Notes under the pieces: generated by a model | What the model saw: the letters and a program-made list of their open reading frames with translations, nothing else | Told to the model about the DNA's origin: nothing | Databases searched by the model: none | Shown: piece by piece, positions 40,122-52,179 of the stretch | Numbering within the stretch: position 1 is the stretch's first letter | Layout: every line of letters begins with the position of its first letter | Position numbers and translations under genes: made by a program | Assembly (NCBI GenBank): GCA_029945375.1 | Contig: CM057058.1 | Coordinates: 1,364,001 to 1,428,000, forward strand | Direction of reading: 5' to 3' | DNA length: 64,000 bases | From: Agaricus subrufescens | Taxonomy: Eukaryota > Basidiomycota > Agaricomycetes > Agaricales > Agaricaceae

Positions 40122-42079
40122 AAACGTAGGTGAATGCGACCCAGTAGGAAGATTTTGGCCATGATAAGTTCAGGTCCATATATATATCGTGGCAGGTACT
40201 CAGTTCCGGTACCGACGTCAGCCCTTGGTAGGAAGGAAAACAGTGAATCTCAGGCTCTTGCAAATATGTGAGTGAAGCCCGCCTTCTCGAACACAGCCAC
40301 CTGACAGGATCATCCTGTCAGTGGTTGAGCTGACCAACTTTTAGAGAAATCAATGATACTGCTATCTGATCGTATCATCGGGGTAATTCGATTCTGATCA
40401 TGGTAGAGGCGGTGCCCAGTGAGCCCGGCGTCCAAAGTGGAAGACCGTACGGGGAACGAAACAAATACTCGTGTGAAATAATTGTGCAGTACACAGGCAG
40501 TACATAAATGATACTGTTAGTCACGATCATGCATCTACTAATTTCCTATCCCACCCCGTTGGAACCAGTCGGTTTAGTCATTGGCCACTGTATCCTTGAC
40601 TTTGAGTGTATACGTCTCCGTGATCTATGAACCTTGCCGATTTAGGTGATCCGCAAATAACCCAAATCACCCTCGCTTCCACATACGTCACCGAGAACCT
40701 GTGGCCTGTCATTTGGACCCACAGCTTCCTGCTTGTATCCACACTGTTGGTGAGTTTTCTGTCTTCTTCGAGTCGATTTATTTCATGCGTGGAGAACCGG
40801 AATGTTGTCTCCGCAACATCTTGTCATTTGTTGAACTCGTCCCCTTAGAGCGGTCCAACTTGCACTGATTAAACATGATTAAACATACGATAAGTTGACA
40901 GACCAAACATTCAGGGTTCAGGGAATAGGAGGGCCCACACATACTTTTTGACACAAATCCACAGCAAATTCAAGACATAATCTAAGGAAGCCGTGCTAAC
41001 TCAGGTAGCCATTCCGTAGGATGACTCCGTTTTCTAGCCACCGTGCTGTGCTTACAGGCCGAGGCTGGCACGACTGCCCGAACAGAGCCAGAGAGTGACA
41101 CGATGACACAGCCATACCGGGCCGCAGAAAATCGGAGTTTTTGAAATGGGACAGGATTATGGGCTTTCTAACCCTTGTTTCAGATGTATATGCTGGCATG
41201 CGGAAGGCACAGTATCTTACCTTGACCTACATCCTGCGGGATTCTGCCTCCGTTGGTACCCAATTTTGACAAATCTATTTCCTTCCGCCCTTGATACGTA
41301 TTTCAGCGAACACCTTACCATAGCGTGGTGTGTTCTCTCTCGCCTACTTCTGTTGCGACCATTGATAGGTGTACAGCTTTTTGGCTCTCACTATACAAGA
41401 GCTTTCGATGTTGAATTTCATTAATAAGGTTACTGACGAAAGGGTTGGGAAACGAAAGTAGGCCCATATTCTGTTTTTTTACCACTCAACAACTTATGTT
41501 TGCAGGTATTCGACGTAAAAATCGCCAACCGATGGAAGTCAGGAGTCATAAATAATTGTATTGATATCGGCTTCACCAAAAAGATGGCCGATTACTGCAT
41601 CAATAGGTTGAAATAAAGAGCCCGGATTCTAAAAGAAACTGGCTGCATAACCATTTACTACAACGAGGACGTTATGAAATCAGGTACCGCAATCGCTCCT
41701 GAACTACAGTCCACTGTGGGACCAGGGAGTAAGTGAAATACTATGGCTGAAAACACGTGTGAAGAAAGTTAACAACTGTCCAAATACCAGTTAGAATACA
41801 CCTCATTAAGTAGTATTTGACGTATGAAAGCAATAGTCATATACTACTTTATTAATAGTATAGTACTTGTCTGCATCATAGTTATATACTAATGTCAAAA
41901 GCAACATCACACAGATTTTCGGAGTCAAAAAACTTGTTAGAAGCCAGTAAGTCACATGGCAAGAGGCACTTAAATACAGACCTTGAATAAGTACTAGACG
42001 TTAATAGTAGTGTAAATAACCAGTAATAACGTGACAATGAGTACTCAAATACGGAGCTGGTATGAGTAATGTGGGGTAG
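40122..42079. other. Long stretch without a clear gene
   Basis: Short plus-strand frames at 40627-40848 (one hydrophobic segment) and 41146-41424 have no recognisable motif and no convincing splice partners. From about 41780 to 42060 the sequence is AT-rich with many TAGTA/TACTA words and small inverted repeats. Confidence 0.35.
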
Positions 42080-43426
42080 CTACAGCCTCTTCCCCTTCAC
42101 CTTCGATGAGATATTAGTATGGCTACTATTGCCCTGTCGAGTCCGCTTTGTCGGTGCAGTTTCCTGATGAGTATTATCCACATTTTTATACGATCGTTTT
42201 GAGCCTGCTCTCAGTGTTTGCTGCACTGGCTCACTGCCTTCTGCTCCGACACAAACTTTCACATTACTCTTATTCTTCTCCTTTTGCACCCTCTTCTTCG
42301 CAACTGGTTTCTGAGCCTGTGCCGTAGTTTTGACTTTCTTGGTAGTTTTGTTCTTCTGTTGCTTCAGCTCCAATTCTTCTCGCTCAACATCATCCATCAA
42401 TTCATCATCATCACTACCAGCCCCTTTTGATTCAGTGCCCTGAACTTTAAAATAGTCAGGGTCATTGCCTTTAAAGTTGCCATTAATACCCTCACCATTG
42501 ATATCATCGTTCTCAGTGTCATTACCATCAAGTTCATCCTCTGTAAGATTATTACCCTCAATCTCATCCACCAAATCCTCCGTTTCGATATTGCCCTTGT
42601 CTGTGGTATCATCCTCAAGAGTCTTGTCCTTAGGCTCATTGTTACCTTCAGCCTCGGAGCTGTTATTACCTTCAGCCTCGGAGCTGTCATTACCTTCATC
42701 CTCAGAGCTGTCAGCTCTTTCCCTCGGAGTCGTCGTTTCAGGAGTAGCATTGGCAGGCCTTCGTCTGCCTCGATTATTACGATAATACGTCAGTATTCCC
42801 TTCATGATCTCGTAGCTGGCCCAGTCATTGTCATATTTTCGAAGAGGCTCATAATCGTGTCTCGCCTTATAGATAAATGAACAAATATAGCTGATTATAG
42901 TAAATTAAGGGAAACACATACAAGTTTTGCCGCCATGGCAAGTTGCGAGGGGCTGATTTGATTATAAAGCATGCTGAACTTGATCCCAGCATGTTTCATT
43001 GCGTCGCTAACCGTGTGCTACAGTTTATCAATATATAAGTAGATAATGAAAGTAAAAAGATCGGCTGGACTTACACGGCATTGGTTGTAAACCAGCTTAT
43101 TGTCTATCAGTTGCATGTCGGTTTGCAAGTGGCCAATCTGCTCGGGAGGCGGAATAAGACTTCGGGAACCCTTGGTCTTGGGACCCGAAGCAACAGCTTT
43201 CTTCAATTGATCGAGCTCCGCTGGAAATACGATGAGATCTGAGTATGGTGAAGAACGATGGTCTACCTTCACGACACGCAAGTTGATTTGTCAATTGCTC
43301 AATCCTTTCTAGGGAATCATTGCTAACAGCCCCGCGGGAGGTGGTAGTACTGGCTCGTTGACCTGCTGGGACTGGTCTATTCGCTTTCGCCGAAGATGCC
43401 TTGGTCGAGGGGTTTTTAGCAGGCAT
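42080..43426 (-). CDS. Basic/acidic protein of unknown function, copy B (395 aa)
   Basis: Four-exon model: 43426-43267, 43220-43075, 43017-42922 and 42865-42080, introns 46-57 bp, phases fit. The N-terminus is basic (MPAKNPSTKASSAKANRPVP). A coiled-coil bit (LERIEQLTNQL, AELDQLKKAV) and the conserved core follow: SLIPPPEQIGHLQTDMQLID to YNQCR, a 96-bp exon, then EPLRKYDNDWASYEIMKGIL. The tail has 8-residue SSEAEGNN repeats, acidic runs and a basic end. The core aligns with copy A at the same exon borders, including the same CR codons before the intron and the 96-bp exon, although the tails differ. Likely nuclear, by charge only. Confidence 0.6.
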
Positions 43427-43490
43427 GATTAAGTCTATAGTTGAGCTGAAGAACGAGAGAGGTGTAGAACGTAGATCAAAGCTGAAGGTC

Positions 43491-43500
43491 TATTTAAATA
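43491..43500 (-). promoter_or_regulatory. TATA-like box of copy B
   Basis: TATTTAAATA (self-complementary) about 65-75 bp upstream of the ATG at 43426 on the minus strand, at a similar distance to the TATA box of copy A. Confidence 0.35.
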
Positions 43501-43918
43501 CATTGGGACTTACAGACAGTTTGCATCTCAATGCGGCACCGCTTAACACAATAGCCGGATGGAGGGAAGCTGACACCGACACGCCGAGAGTGTAAGTAAA
43601 AGGACTGATTCGCTGAGGTCAATAACAGGAAAAATACTCCACTTTACGTCTTTCGCATTTTACGTTTTTGTGGTAGGTATATTTGGGTACCACTTAACGC
43701 CGACATCCGGGTGCGCAATTGGAAAGTCCCGCCTTAGTTGCTTGGCAGGAGGCGGCGGCAGCGAGACAGAAACGGTTGTTAGAGCAGAATGGTGGCAAAA
43801 ATGAAAAAAAAAAAAATACTTACGTCTTCCTCCTACATACTGCCGGGCATAATTGGTTCCGATATCCGGCTGTGTGCATAGCAAATTCGCTTTGGTGGTC
43901 TGATAAATATATTTATCT

Positions 43919-44684
43919 ATGAATGGAAACCTTTACTTGGATATAAATTCCTCCCGGGGTGGCTTTGGGACTTTCAAACTCTCCCTGATGTCTGTTTTGC
44001 GACAATCCCCCTGTGTAGAGTCGGAATCGGTCGTCGAGGTAGTCCCCGAGACTCCTTGCCCATCTATAATGTGCGAAAATCAGCTTGGATTAAAGGAGTA
44101 TCGAGACCAGTACGCAGATTGCTATCACTCAGACGACGCATTAGATCTATATGTTGAAGCACCTGTTAGAGAACCAAGCTGGGAAACTGGTAAGTCACTT
44201 AAAAGAATCAGTCACTTGATATTGACTATCGCTCAGTGATTAGAGAAAGGGCAACAAGGAAGGCTGGGCATCGCACCGAAGGAACAGACGCACAACACGA
44301 GGTGGTTGGTTCTGTTGTTGAAGATAGAAGTGATGTTCAGCGAAAAATCACAGTCAATCTCATTGCAGAACTCGCTAGTGTCCCTCGGAATACCGTCGTT
44401 GATTTGACAACCACTGGAGGCGCTGTCAGCGCTGAAGATATGCGGGACGGTGGTTATCGGAAACGCCGTAGGGATTTTGAATTATTGATTGAACAAAAGC
44501 TAGATGAGCAACAGCAGAAGGTAAGCGACTATTTTTCAAAGTGGAAACAAACTGATTTCTCTTACCTTAGAAACGCAAGACGATTCGCATATGTATTCCA
44601 GACAATAACGAAGGCAGCTTCGAGATACAGATGAACTCGTCCGAGCACGAGGAGAAGTTGGATGTTACAGTGGGCGCAATCTGA
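43919..44684 (+). CDS. Small three-exon gene of unknown function (222 aa)
   Basis: Model: 43919-44189, 44237-44520 and 44571-44684, introns of 47 and 50 bp (GTAAGT..CAG and GTAAGC..TAG), phases fit, TGA end. A later ATG at 43988 could also be the start. The product is mostly polar, with a Lys/Arg-rich helical part (YRKRRRDFELLIEQKLDEQQQKKRKTIRI, shown here as two adjoining exons) near the C-terminus. No family recognised. It is divergent from copy B, with 492 bp between the starts, so the two may share control sequences. Confidence in the exons is fair, in function nil. Confidence 0.45.
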
Positions 44685-45157
44685 GTAGTGTACTTAGACC
44701 AGAACGGAACGATACATGTTTTTACATTACCTGTTACTGTTAAAGGAATCGGCATAAGAAAAGAGTTAGCTGCGTAATTGAAACTCCAGGCTTGATAAGG
44801 CTGCTCTATGAAGGATCATTCCATAGCATTTGCATTATACATACCGACGGCAAGTGAAAGATGTGTCAAGAATATATTGCTCTATCATACGATTAGAATG
44901 AAGATATAAGCTATAGAGATCATTTCAGCGGTGATTATAAATAGAAATGCAACGACAAAAACTTACCAGATGTAGCATCGCGTGACGTTCCTGGCAAAAC
45001 TGCAGGCGCTAAAAACTGTCTACCGATGGCTACGATGTAAGATAAAAAATTCTAATGCCGACAAGTAACTCTACAGGTGGGATCTATGATACAGAGAAAA
45101 TGAAATCTAACTCGAAATATTGTTCCAAGCATCATTGATAATTTACAAATAAAACAT
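44685..45157. other. No gene seen
   Basis: Tail-to-tail spacer between the small plus-strand gene and the large minus-strand gene. No coding signal. Confidence 0.4.
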
Positions 45158-47961
45158 TCACGCACTGCAAAAAGTGTCAAGAAATTGAGTCGACCATTTT
45201 TCCACAGAAGTGTTGGCTCTCCTAGCATCTCCGAAACCTCGAGTCTGGTGTCGCCATTGAGTAGCTGTGAGAAGGAACTTCGGATTGATGGTGACCTTCT
45301 CATTGAGGATGGAAAGGTGGCGGTTCACATAAAGATCCTCCAAGCAAGAGGACCAACGGCCTAAGTCATCGCCACAACCTTCAAACGTAGAGACAAGAGG
45401 GTGCCAAGACTGCTTCCTGATGCTGGTGCCCACACCTAATACAAGCATTGAGCATAAAAAAATTGGTATTCTGTTGCAGAACGTACCTGTAAAACTTTGG
45501 TATATACCACACAAGAGATCCAGCTCGTTTGTCGTTAAGTCATCATCTACATATTCCACACCATCTTTATCCCGTGCATAAAAATTGAGAGCATCGTCGT
45601 GATGCAAACCCGACGGCCCCTTCAATACTTCACTGATACTAATGCCGCCGTCCAAGGCCAAGCGCCGAACATAGCCACCGCGCAAGATAGCTGCACGGCC
45701 GCGCTGAGACGTCAACACGGACTGACACCTTTGCCTCCAGTATTCGTAATCAGATGGGGTGAATACATGATCTGAAAAGATCATTGGCGTTACAGCACAT
45801 GGTAGCTCAGGGCGCGCAAGCTTGAGGCCGACTCGTTTCTGCAAAGTTCGGAATGGGATACCAGATTGTGCCAGTTCGACCGCGATATCTTCATCATTGA
45901 GCTCAGGATGTAGACGACAGACCATGGTGGCAGCAGAGGCACTATAGACGGCAATGTTCCAAGGGGTAGTAGCCAAGTCACCAAAATCAAACATATATAG
46001 GAGCCGGGCACTGGCCCGCACTCGTTTGATATAGCGTAACCGAGGGGAGAACTTGAGGGGGTCCGTAGATCTCGAGGACAGGTCCCAAACAGCAGCCAAT
46101 GGTTCGCCACCTTCCTTGCTAGCTAGGCGCAGCCCAAAGTCAATGCAGGCGTGACCCATTGCCGTTGTCCAGAAAGCACTGTTGAGTTTGACGTCACAAG
46201 TACCAGTGATAGCGAGCATGGCTTTGATGTCAGCGACTCTTGCTGGATGCCCAAATGTTGTTGCCAGCTGGGGGGGTAGGAAACCGTAGTGCTTCTTCAA
46301 AATGCTAAGCACCTCCAGTTGAGACTGCTCCCATTCGGGGAGGGGTGTTGAAGCGGCTCCCGACGAAGTATGATTTGCGAAGGGATTGACGGCGGAGGCG
46401 GAGGGATTGATGGTGGAGGTGGAGGCGACGGGTGCGGGAGTCGTTAGAAGTGCTGTTGCGGCCGACGTTGATGCTATTTCGGTGACATGGGCTAGAGAGG
46501 TACCAGCGAGAGAGCTTATGCCTCTCTCATCCTGGCACAACTCCTGTGCTGGGACTTCATCTACTTCGTCATCTGATTCCTCGTACGATTCGTCGACCCA
46601 CTCGCTACAAAGAGTCCACTCATTACAAAACGAATCGTAGCGTGCTTCACCAGGGCGGGCTTCTTCTAGGGTCTCGCTACGGTCTCGCTTTGGAACCAGA
46701 GTGCGAGTAAATTTCGGTGGAGTATCCAGACTCCACTCCCACACATACACAGCAGCGCTCACGGTAGGCGGTTTGTTGGCACGGTTGAGTCTAGTTTGTC
46801 GAGCAGCTGGGGTTTCATGAAGTAACATTCGTTGGTGTCTCTCTTCATGCTTCTTCTCAAACGCTTCCCAAACATCTCGGCCCGACTTTTCGACTTGACA
46901 CAACCGTCCTTTCTTCCAAACGAGTTTGCTGATTTGCGAAGGTGAGGAAGGGGGCCGCTGATCGTCCTCAGTGACGTTGATTGGTTGCGGGCTTGCCGGT
47001 TCAAAGTGAGGCTCTGTGAACGAGCATGAGTTGCTATTCAGTACTGATGAGTCGTACACTACGCACCGTAGATTTGTGTATCTTCCCATGTATTCTCTGT
47101 GCTAGCGGAATAGGAAGGCACAGAGGGCGATATGACGGTGGTTGCAGCTTGGAGAATTTCAGGTGGGGGCGCCATTAAGAAAAAGCCATCGCGTTTACTT
47201 TGCGCGATTTCTCGAGGACCCCAGCGGTACCACACCGGGATCCCACAGTGATCGAACCACCAAGCTGAGGGTTGGCTCGGTTGATCATAGGGATTATGTA
47301 GAAAGACTCCTGCGCGATTGGCATCCCAGAAATGTTGGAGTAGGGGAGCACAACGCAGAGACTCCCACATGCTTATACGGCTCTTGTCCCACGTTACCAG
47401 CAGTTTGTACCACTCTGTAGGGGAGATACCCTCCAGATACTTTGGATCCTCCGGGATGATCTTTAACATCCAGTATAATAGGGCGATCCACATCGCAAAC
47501 CAATCTCGGCCTTGATGTGCATGTTTCCATGTCTCGGCTTCAGTGGAGTGACCGTTGGTATAACCCCACTTTCGGGTAGAATAAGGTTCCAGGTGTTGTA
47601 TGTTGAAATGACGCGAGAAGATTCCCAGCACCTCTCGAATCAGGTTCTCCACAGCCAACCACCTATTTTGCGAAAGATACGGCAGCTTATAAAGCGTACC
47701 ATCGTCCTTTTGAAGAAGTTGTCGAGGCATATACCCGATATCCTCCACGAGAGCGCCGTTCCAGCATACTGGTCGCCTCGGCACGAAGCCCAACCATGGA
47801 ACCCGCTCAGACCACCAATACGGCACTTCAAAAGCCTCCACGCCTATACTATTGAATGAGGTGATGTCGTCGATGTTGAGTTGACCAGGAAGTTGCACAT
47901 CTCGGTCACAGTTAGGCGAATAATAGATGTTGCCATCGATAAGGTAGGCTCGGCCTGGCAT
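45158..47961 (-). CDS. Agaric-type uncharacterised protein (899 aa)
   Basis: Three exons: 47961-47067, 47013-45487 and 45435-45158, introns of 53 and 51 bp, phases fit. The N-terminal part is Trp/Pro-rich (VPYWWSERVPWLGFVPRRP), followed by a helical Trp-rich domain (WFAMWIALLYWMLKIIPED; SAWWFDHCGIPVWYRWG). A charged middle and a Ser/Thr/Ala-rich linker follow (about 480-540). The C-terminal end has WHPLVSTFEGCGDDLGRWSS and YVNRHLSILNEK. I recall this layout (a W-rich 'pure' domain, then a C-terminal 'S-W-x-P ... F-x-G-S/C-G-x-D-x-G-x-W' block) from multi-copy hypothetical proteins in mushroom genomes. No function is known to me. The gene looks intact. Confidence 0.65.
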
Positions 47962-48901
47962 TATTGAGGAAGATCGGAACGAGGAAAGTTGAATGTAGTG
48001 GTATGTTCAATGGAAACGTGATGATACTCCTGGACAGTCCAAGAGTAAAAAGTGTCGATCCCGGACAGTCCGAGATACGGCGGTTGAGGTGGTGGTGGTG
48101 GTGGTGGTGGTGGGCGTAGTGAATGAGAGTTTTTCTGATCACATCAGTGATCGTATCAAATCGAACTTGGGTCACGTTATGTCATTGATACCGTTGATAA
48201 TGATCACTGATGGATGTGCGTGACTATGTGATCCGTACGCCCTGTCCGACAGCGTGACCGTCACTCATCCCTCTCTTCCCCCTCCCACCTTCAATAATTT
48301 CAAAAGCCCTGTAAGTCACCACTCACCGCATCTATCCGCTGATTCTTTTTAGTAGATATGCTATTGCGATCAATTCCTCAAACCCAAGACTTGCCTTTGA
48401 CAATGGACGCTCCTCAAACCTCCTGGCACCGGATTGTCCGGTGCCTACCTTTGAATATGGCGGGCTCCCGTTATATCCACCTCACCATTCACATGATTCC
48501 TAGACTTACCGTCTCGATACAAACCGTCTCATCATTGCTACCTGTTAGTCGGCTCACAACCGCCCCCAAAGATTGTGGATCGATACTTGAAGTCGCTCGC
48601 AGTAACGCCCTATGGCAAGGCACTAGCAACAATGGCCCCCAATATCTTCACTACCACCACTACCACCACCCGCTCTTTGGCTTATGACCCCGGCCATTCC
48701 AATAAACGATGTACCGCGACGCCTGATGTCCCTATACGTCCCAGTAGTCAATGTAAATTTTTTTTTCTAAATGAATTACGCATCGCCTGGGCTCGGCTTG
48801 CTTGATACATAGCCGGTCGGCCAGAAGAAAACACCGTATCCCTCCCCTCCTACATATACCCCACTAGTAGCTGCTACATATCATCTCACAATCCTCTCAG
48901 T
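47962..48901. other. Spacer with GGT microsatellite and short palindromes
   Basis: Holds (GGT)n at 48088-48113, GGACAGTCC palindromic words at about 48032 and 48062, and several TGATCACTGATG-like words at 48130-48210. A 109-codon frame (48358-48687) has no motif. It separates two divergent genes, so control regions of both should lie here. Confidence 0.4.
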
Positions 48902-51900
48902 ATGGCGCGTAGAACAGTATCCAAAGTCAGGTGTCACTGTCCTTGCCGTAAAATGGTCCCTCCTCGTGTAAGAGCACGACACTTAGAGTGCCGGTCCAAG
49001 GTTATTGCGCACAACGCAGTGACCGCACGTCGGCGCTCACGCTCTCAACATGAGACAGAAGACATAGAACCAACTAAAAGGAGACGCCTGGAAGTGCCCC
49101 CCTCCACTGCTGCCCCTCCGCCATCGCCTCCCCCTATTCAACCTCCGTTTGGGTCCGCAGATCACGCATTAGACGCAGCAGATCCTCCGTCTTCTCCTGT
49201 TGCCAACCATTCCTCACTTGAGGAGCAAGTTGGCATTGATGTTAGGCGGGCGACTAGAGTGAGAGAGCAGATGGGGATGGCGATAGAGCGTACTTGGAGA
49301 CAATCTCGGTGGACCCAGGAGTCAGATGATGAAGATTCTCAAGAAGGCAATCAGGAACAATATGCACCTTCAACAGAAGCACTCTATGACTTATTATTTA
49401 CCGACAACGAAGCCTTGGACGATAATTCTGAAAGCGGTGGTGAAACCGATGAAGAGAGTGATGACCTCTGTACAGATGTGGCAGGCATTACTCTCTGGGA
49501 TAAAGTTTTGGAACGTTGTAGACGTGAAGTAGCGGCACTAGGTATGTCCTATCCCCGTATTGTATTCACATGTATCTCATTCATGTATAGATGATTCTAC
49601 AGGCCTCAGTGAGGCTGATATCGACCTTCTCCTCAAGTATACTCTCAAGATAGAAGATCGTTTAACCGACAGGACATTTACAAGAATGGCACGCGTGTTT
49701 CGCGACTGGCATCATGACTCGCTCAAGATGACGAAAAAATGCGTCCGTGCTTTGTCCGGGTTACAGCCCATTCGTTACGGCTGTTGTATCAACAGCTGCG
49801 TCTGCTTCACGGGGCCATATGAACATCACACTACATGCCCAAACCCCGAATGTAACGAACCAAGGTTTAACACCAAGGGTCAGCCCCGCAAATATTTTAC
49901 ATATCTCCCTATCATCCCTCGCCTACTTGCTATGTTATCCTGTCGTGAGCATGCTCAGAAAATGCGCTATCGAGCAGAATTTCAACACGAGTCAGGTATA
50001 ATCAGAGACGTCTTTGACGGCTCGTATTATCGAACCCTCCTTCAAACTATTGTCCCCACGGGCGATACTGACAACACCTTCTTTTACTTCTCCGACGAAC
50101 GTGACATTGCCCTTGGTCTTTCAACTGACGGGTTTGCCCCCTTCAAGCGACGTAGTCAGACGTGCTGGCCAATTGTCCTATTTGTCTATAACCTTGCGCC
50201 TGATGTACGATTCCAAAAGAAACACCGGTTAAGGGTTGGCGTTATACCGGGCCCTAAGAAACCATGGGATATAGATTCTTATTTCTGGCCACTTATTCAA
50301 GAATTAATCCAACTTGAGGCTGGTGTCAAGGCTTTGGACTCCATTTCCGAGGCGTATTTTCTCCTCCACGCTTATCTCATTCTCGTTTTTGGTGATATAC
50401 CTGCCATGGCCCTTGTCATGAACATGAAGGGCTCAAATGCACTCAGTCCATGCCGCGTTTGCAATATCAAGGGTATCTGTAACCATGCCGCGGCCAAAAA
50501 AACCTACTACATTCCCTTACGACGGGACAATCTTGCAAATGCTAACCCGGCCTATTATGATCCAAACAATCTTCCGATGCGGGTTCACCATGAACTGATG
50601 GAACAGGCAATTGCTGTGCAAATGTCGCCCACCAATGCTGCATTTGAAAAGCTCGCAAAGCGGTATGGTATCAAGGGCATACCGGTTCTTTCAAACGTAT
50701 CCGCAGTTTCATTCCCCGAATCATTTCCCTTCGATTTCATGCACCTGATTTGGGAAAACCTGGTCCCCAACTTGATATCGTTTTGGATCGGCGAGTTCAA
50801 AGATCTGGACCATAGCGACAAAGGTTATCTAATAGGGCCTCGGGCTTGGGAAGAGGTCGGCAAGGCTACGGAGGAATGTGGGTCAACAATTCCCTCTTCC
50901 TTCGGTGCTCGTGTTCCCAACATTGCCAAGAAACAATCACAAATGTCAGCCGAAATGTATTCGAACTGGACACTTTTCATTGCCCCGATTGTTCTCCGCG
51001 GAAGGTTCCCGAAGGCGCTGTACTATAAACATTTCATGAAGCTTGTCGCGCTCCTCAAGCTATGCCTGTCTATGGAAATGAGTGAAGATAAGTTACTGCA
51101 AATCGAGGAAGGCTTTGTCCACTGGGTATGTGACTACGAACGGTAAGAATAGCTAAAATCTCCGGATGATCTGCTCTAAGTGAGGCACAGGTATTATTAC
51201 CGTGGTAAACCAGAATGACTTTCTGCCTGCCCGTTAACACTTCATGCATTACTTCATGTTGCGTGGGGTATTAGGGTAGCTGGCCCCGTTTGGAGCTACT
51301 GGGCATATCCGATGGAACGCAAATGCAACAACCTTCTCTGTGCCATCAAAAGTCGGCGACACCCTTACGAATCTATTAATACATTCATGATCGCGACTGC
51401 TCAACTCGATCAAATTCGGCTTTTATACAATCTACAAGACGTGTTAAATCTAGATATTCAGGTGAAAACGATGCATCATCTGGTCCATAACTCATGTAAG
51501 TTGCATCCCGTGTTTTGTAATAGTCAGTTATTCACTTGAGAATCAAGATCCTACTTACAAACTTTGGGGGACTCGACAGAAAGAAATCCTACCTGCGCCT
51601 ATTTGCAACAAGATTTTTGCGAGTTTAGCGACGCGATTTGATACAAGAATCAAAGTCGTACGAGCAGCCATTAAACTTGACGGCCCCCTCCTTCAGTATG
51701 GCAAGGTCACTTGTCTTGGGGACGGCGACACCATGGTCGCGCGTGACATTGTTAGGCAGGGCGAAGATAACCGAGACGCTTCTTATGTGAAGGTCAGTAT
51801 TTTTTTCTGATTATGTATCTTAAAAACGTCCTAGCTCAATCCAATGTAGTACATTCTCCGTGTAGATCGCTTTGCCAGACAAAGGAGACGCGAGCCAGAA

Positions 51901-52179
51901 TATGTGAACTGCGTATATTATGGCCAGTTGAAGCGTCTCGTTGTGCTAGACCTACCGGCCATCCCACAACTGAAACTAGACTCACCATCCACAATCATCT
52001 TTGCGATCATCCAGAGTATGAATACGACCGAAGAAGACGGCATTCCTTACTGCCATGGTGCCTCTGTCATCGAAGCTGTCGACTTAAACACTGTAGAATG
52101 TGTCGTCGGGAGGGTTCGCAATGGCAACAAGTGGGGTATCGTGGATCGGAGCGACACAGTAACAGAAGTAGAAGGATAA
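48902..52179 (+). pseudogene. tnp2-family (CACTA/Plavaka-type) transposase with one internal TGA
   Basis: Five exons: 48902-49541, 49591-51142, 51191-51495, 51548-51792 and 51850-52179, all phases fitting, 1,024 codons in total. The N-terminus has a CxCx(n)H zinc-like start (CHCPCRKMVPPRVRARHLEC) and an acidic stretch. The core matches transposase family tnp2: CPNPECNEPRF, RDIALGLSTDGFAPFKRR, WPIVLFVYNLAPD, IPGPKKPWDIDSYFWPL, LSPCRVCNIKG and FDFMHLIWENLVPN. The C-terminal block has CPLTLHALLHVAWGIRVAGP and WAYPMERKCNNLL. One TGA (51216-51218, codon 740) interrupts the third exon, where Arg before Leu-Ser is expected. CGA to TGA is a CpG transition. I found no CACTA terminal repeats in the flanks. 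It may be a recently silenced element or a domesticated gene. Confidence 0.8.

Noticed and set aside
40627..41424. Possible small plus-strand genes
   Set aside because: Two short frames with one hydrophobic segment, no shared splice sites and no motif. Kept only as part of the spacer description.
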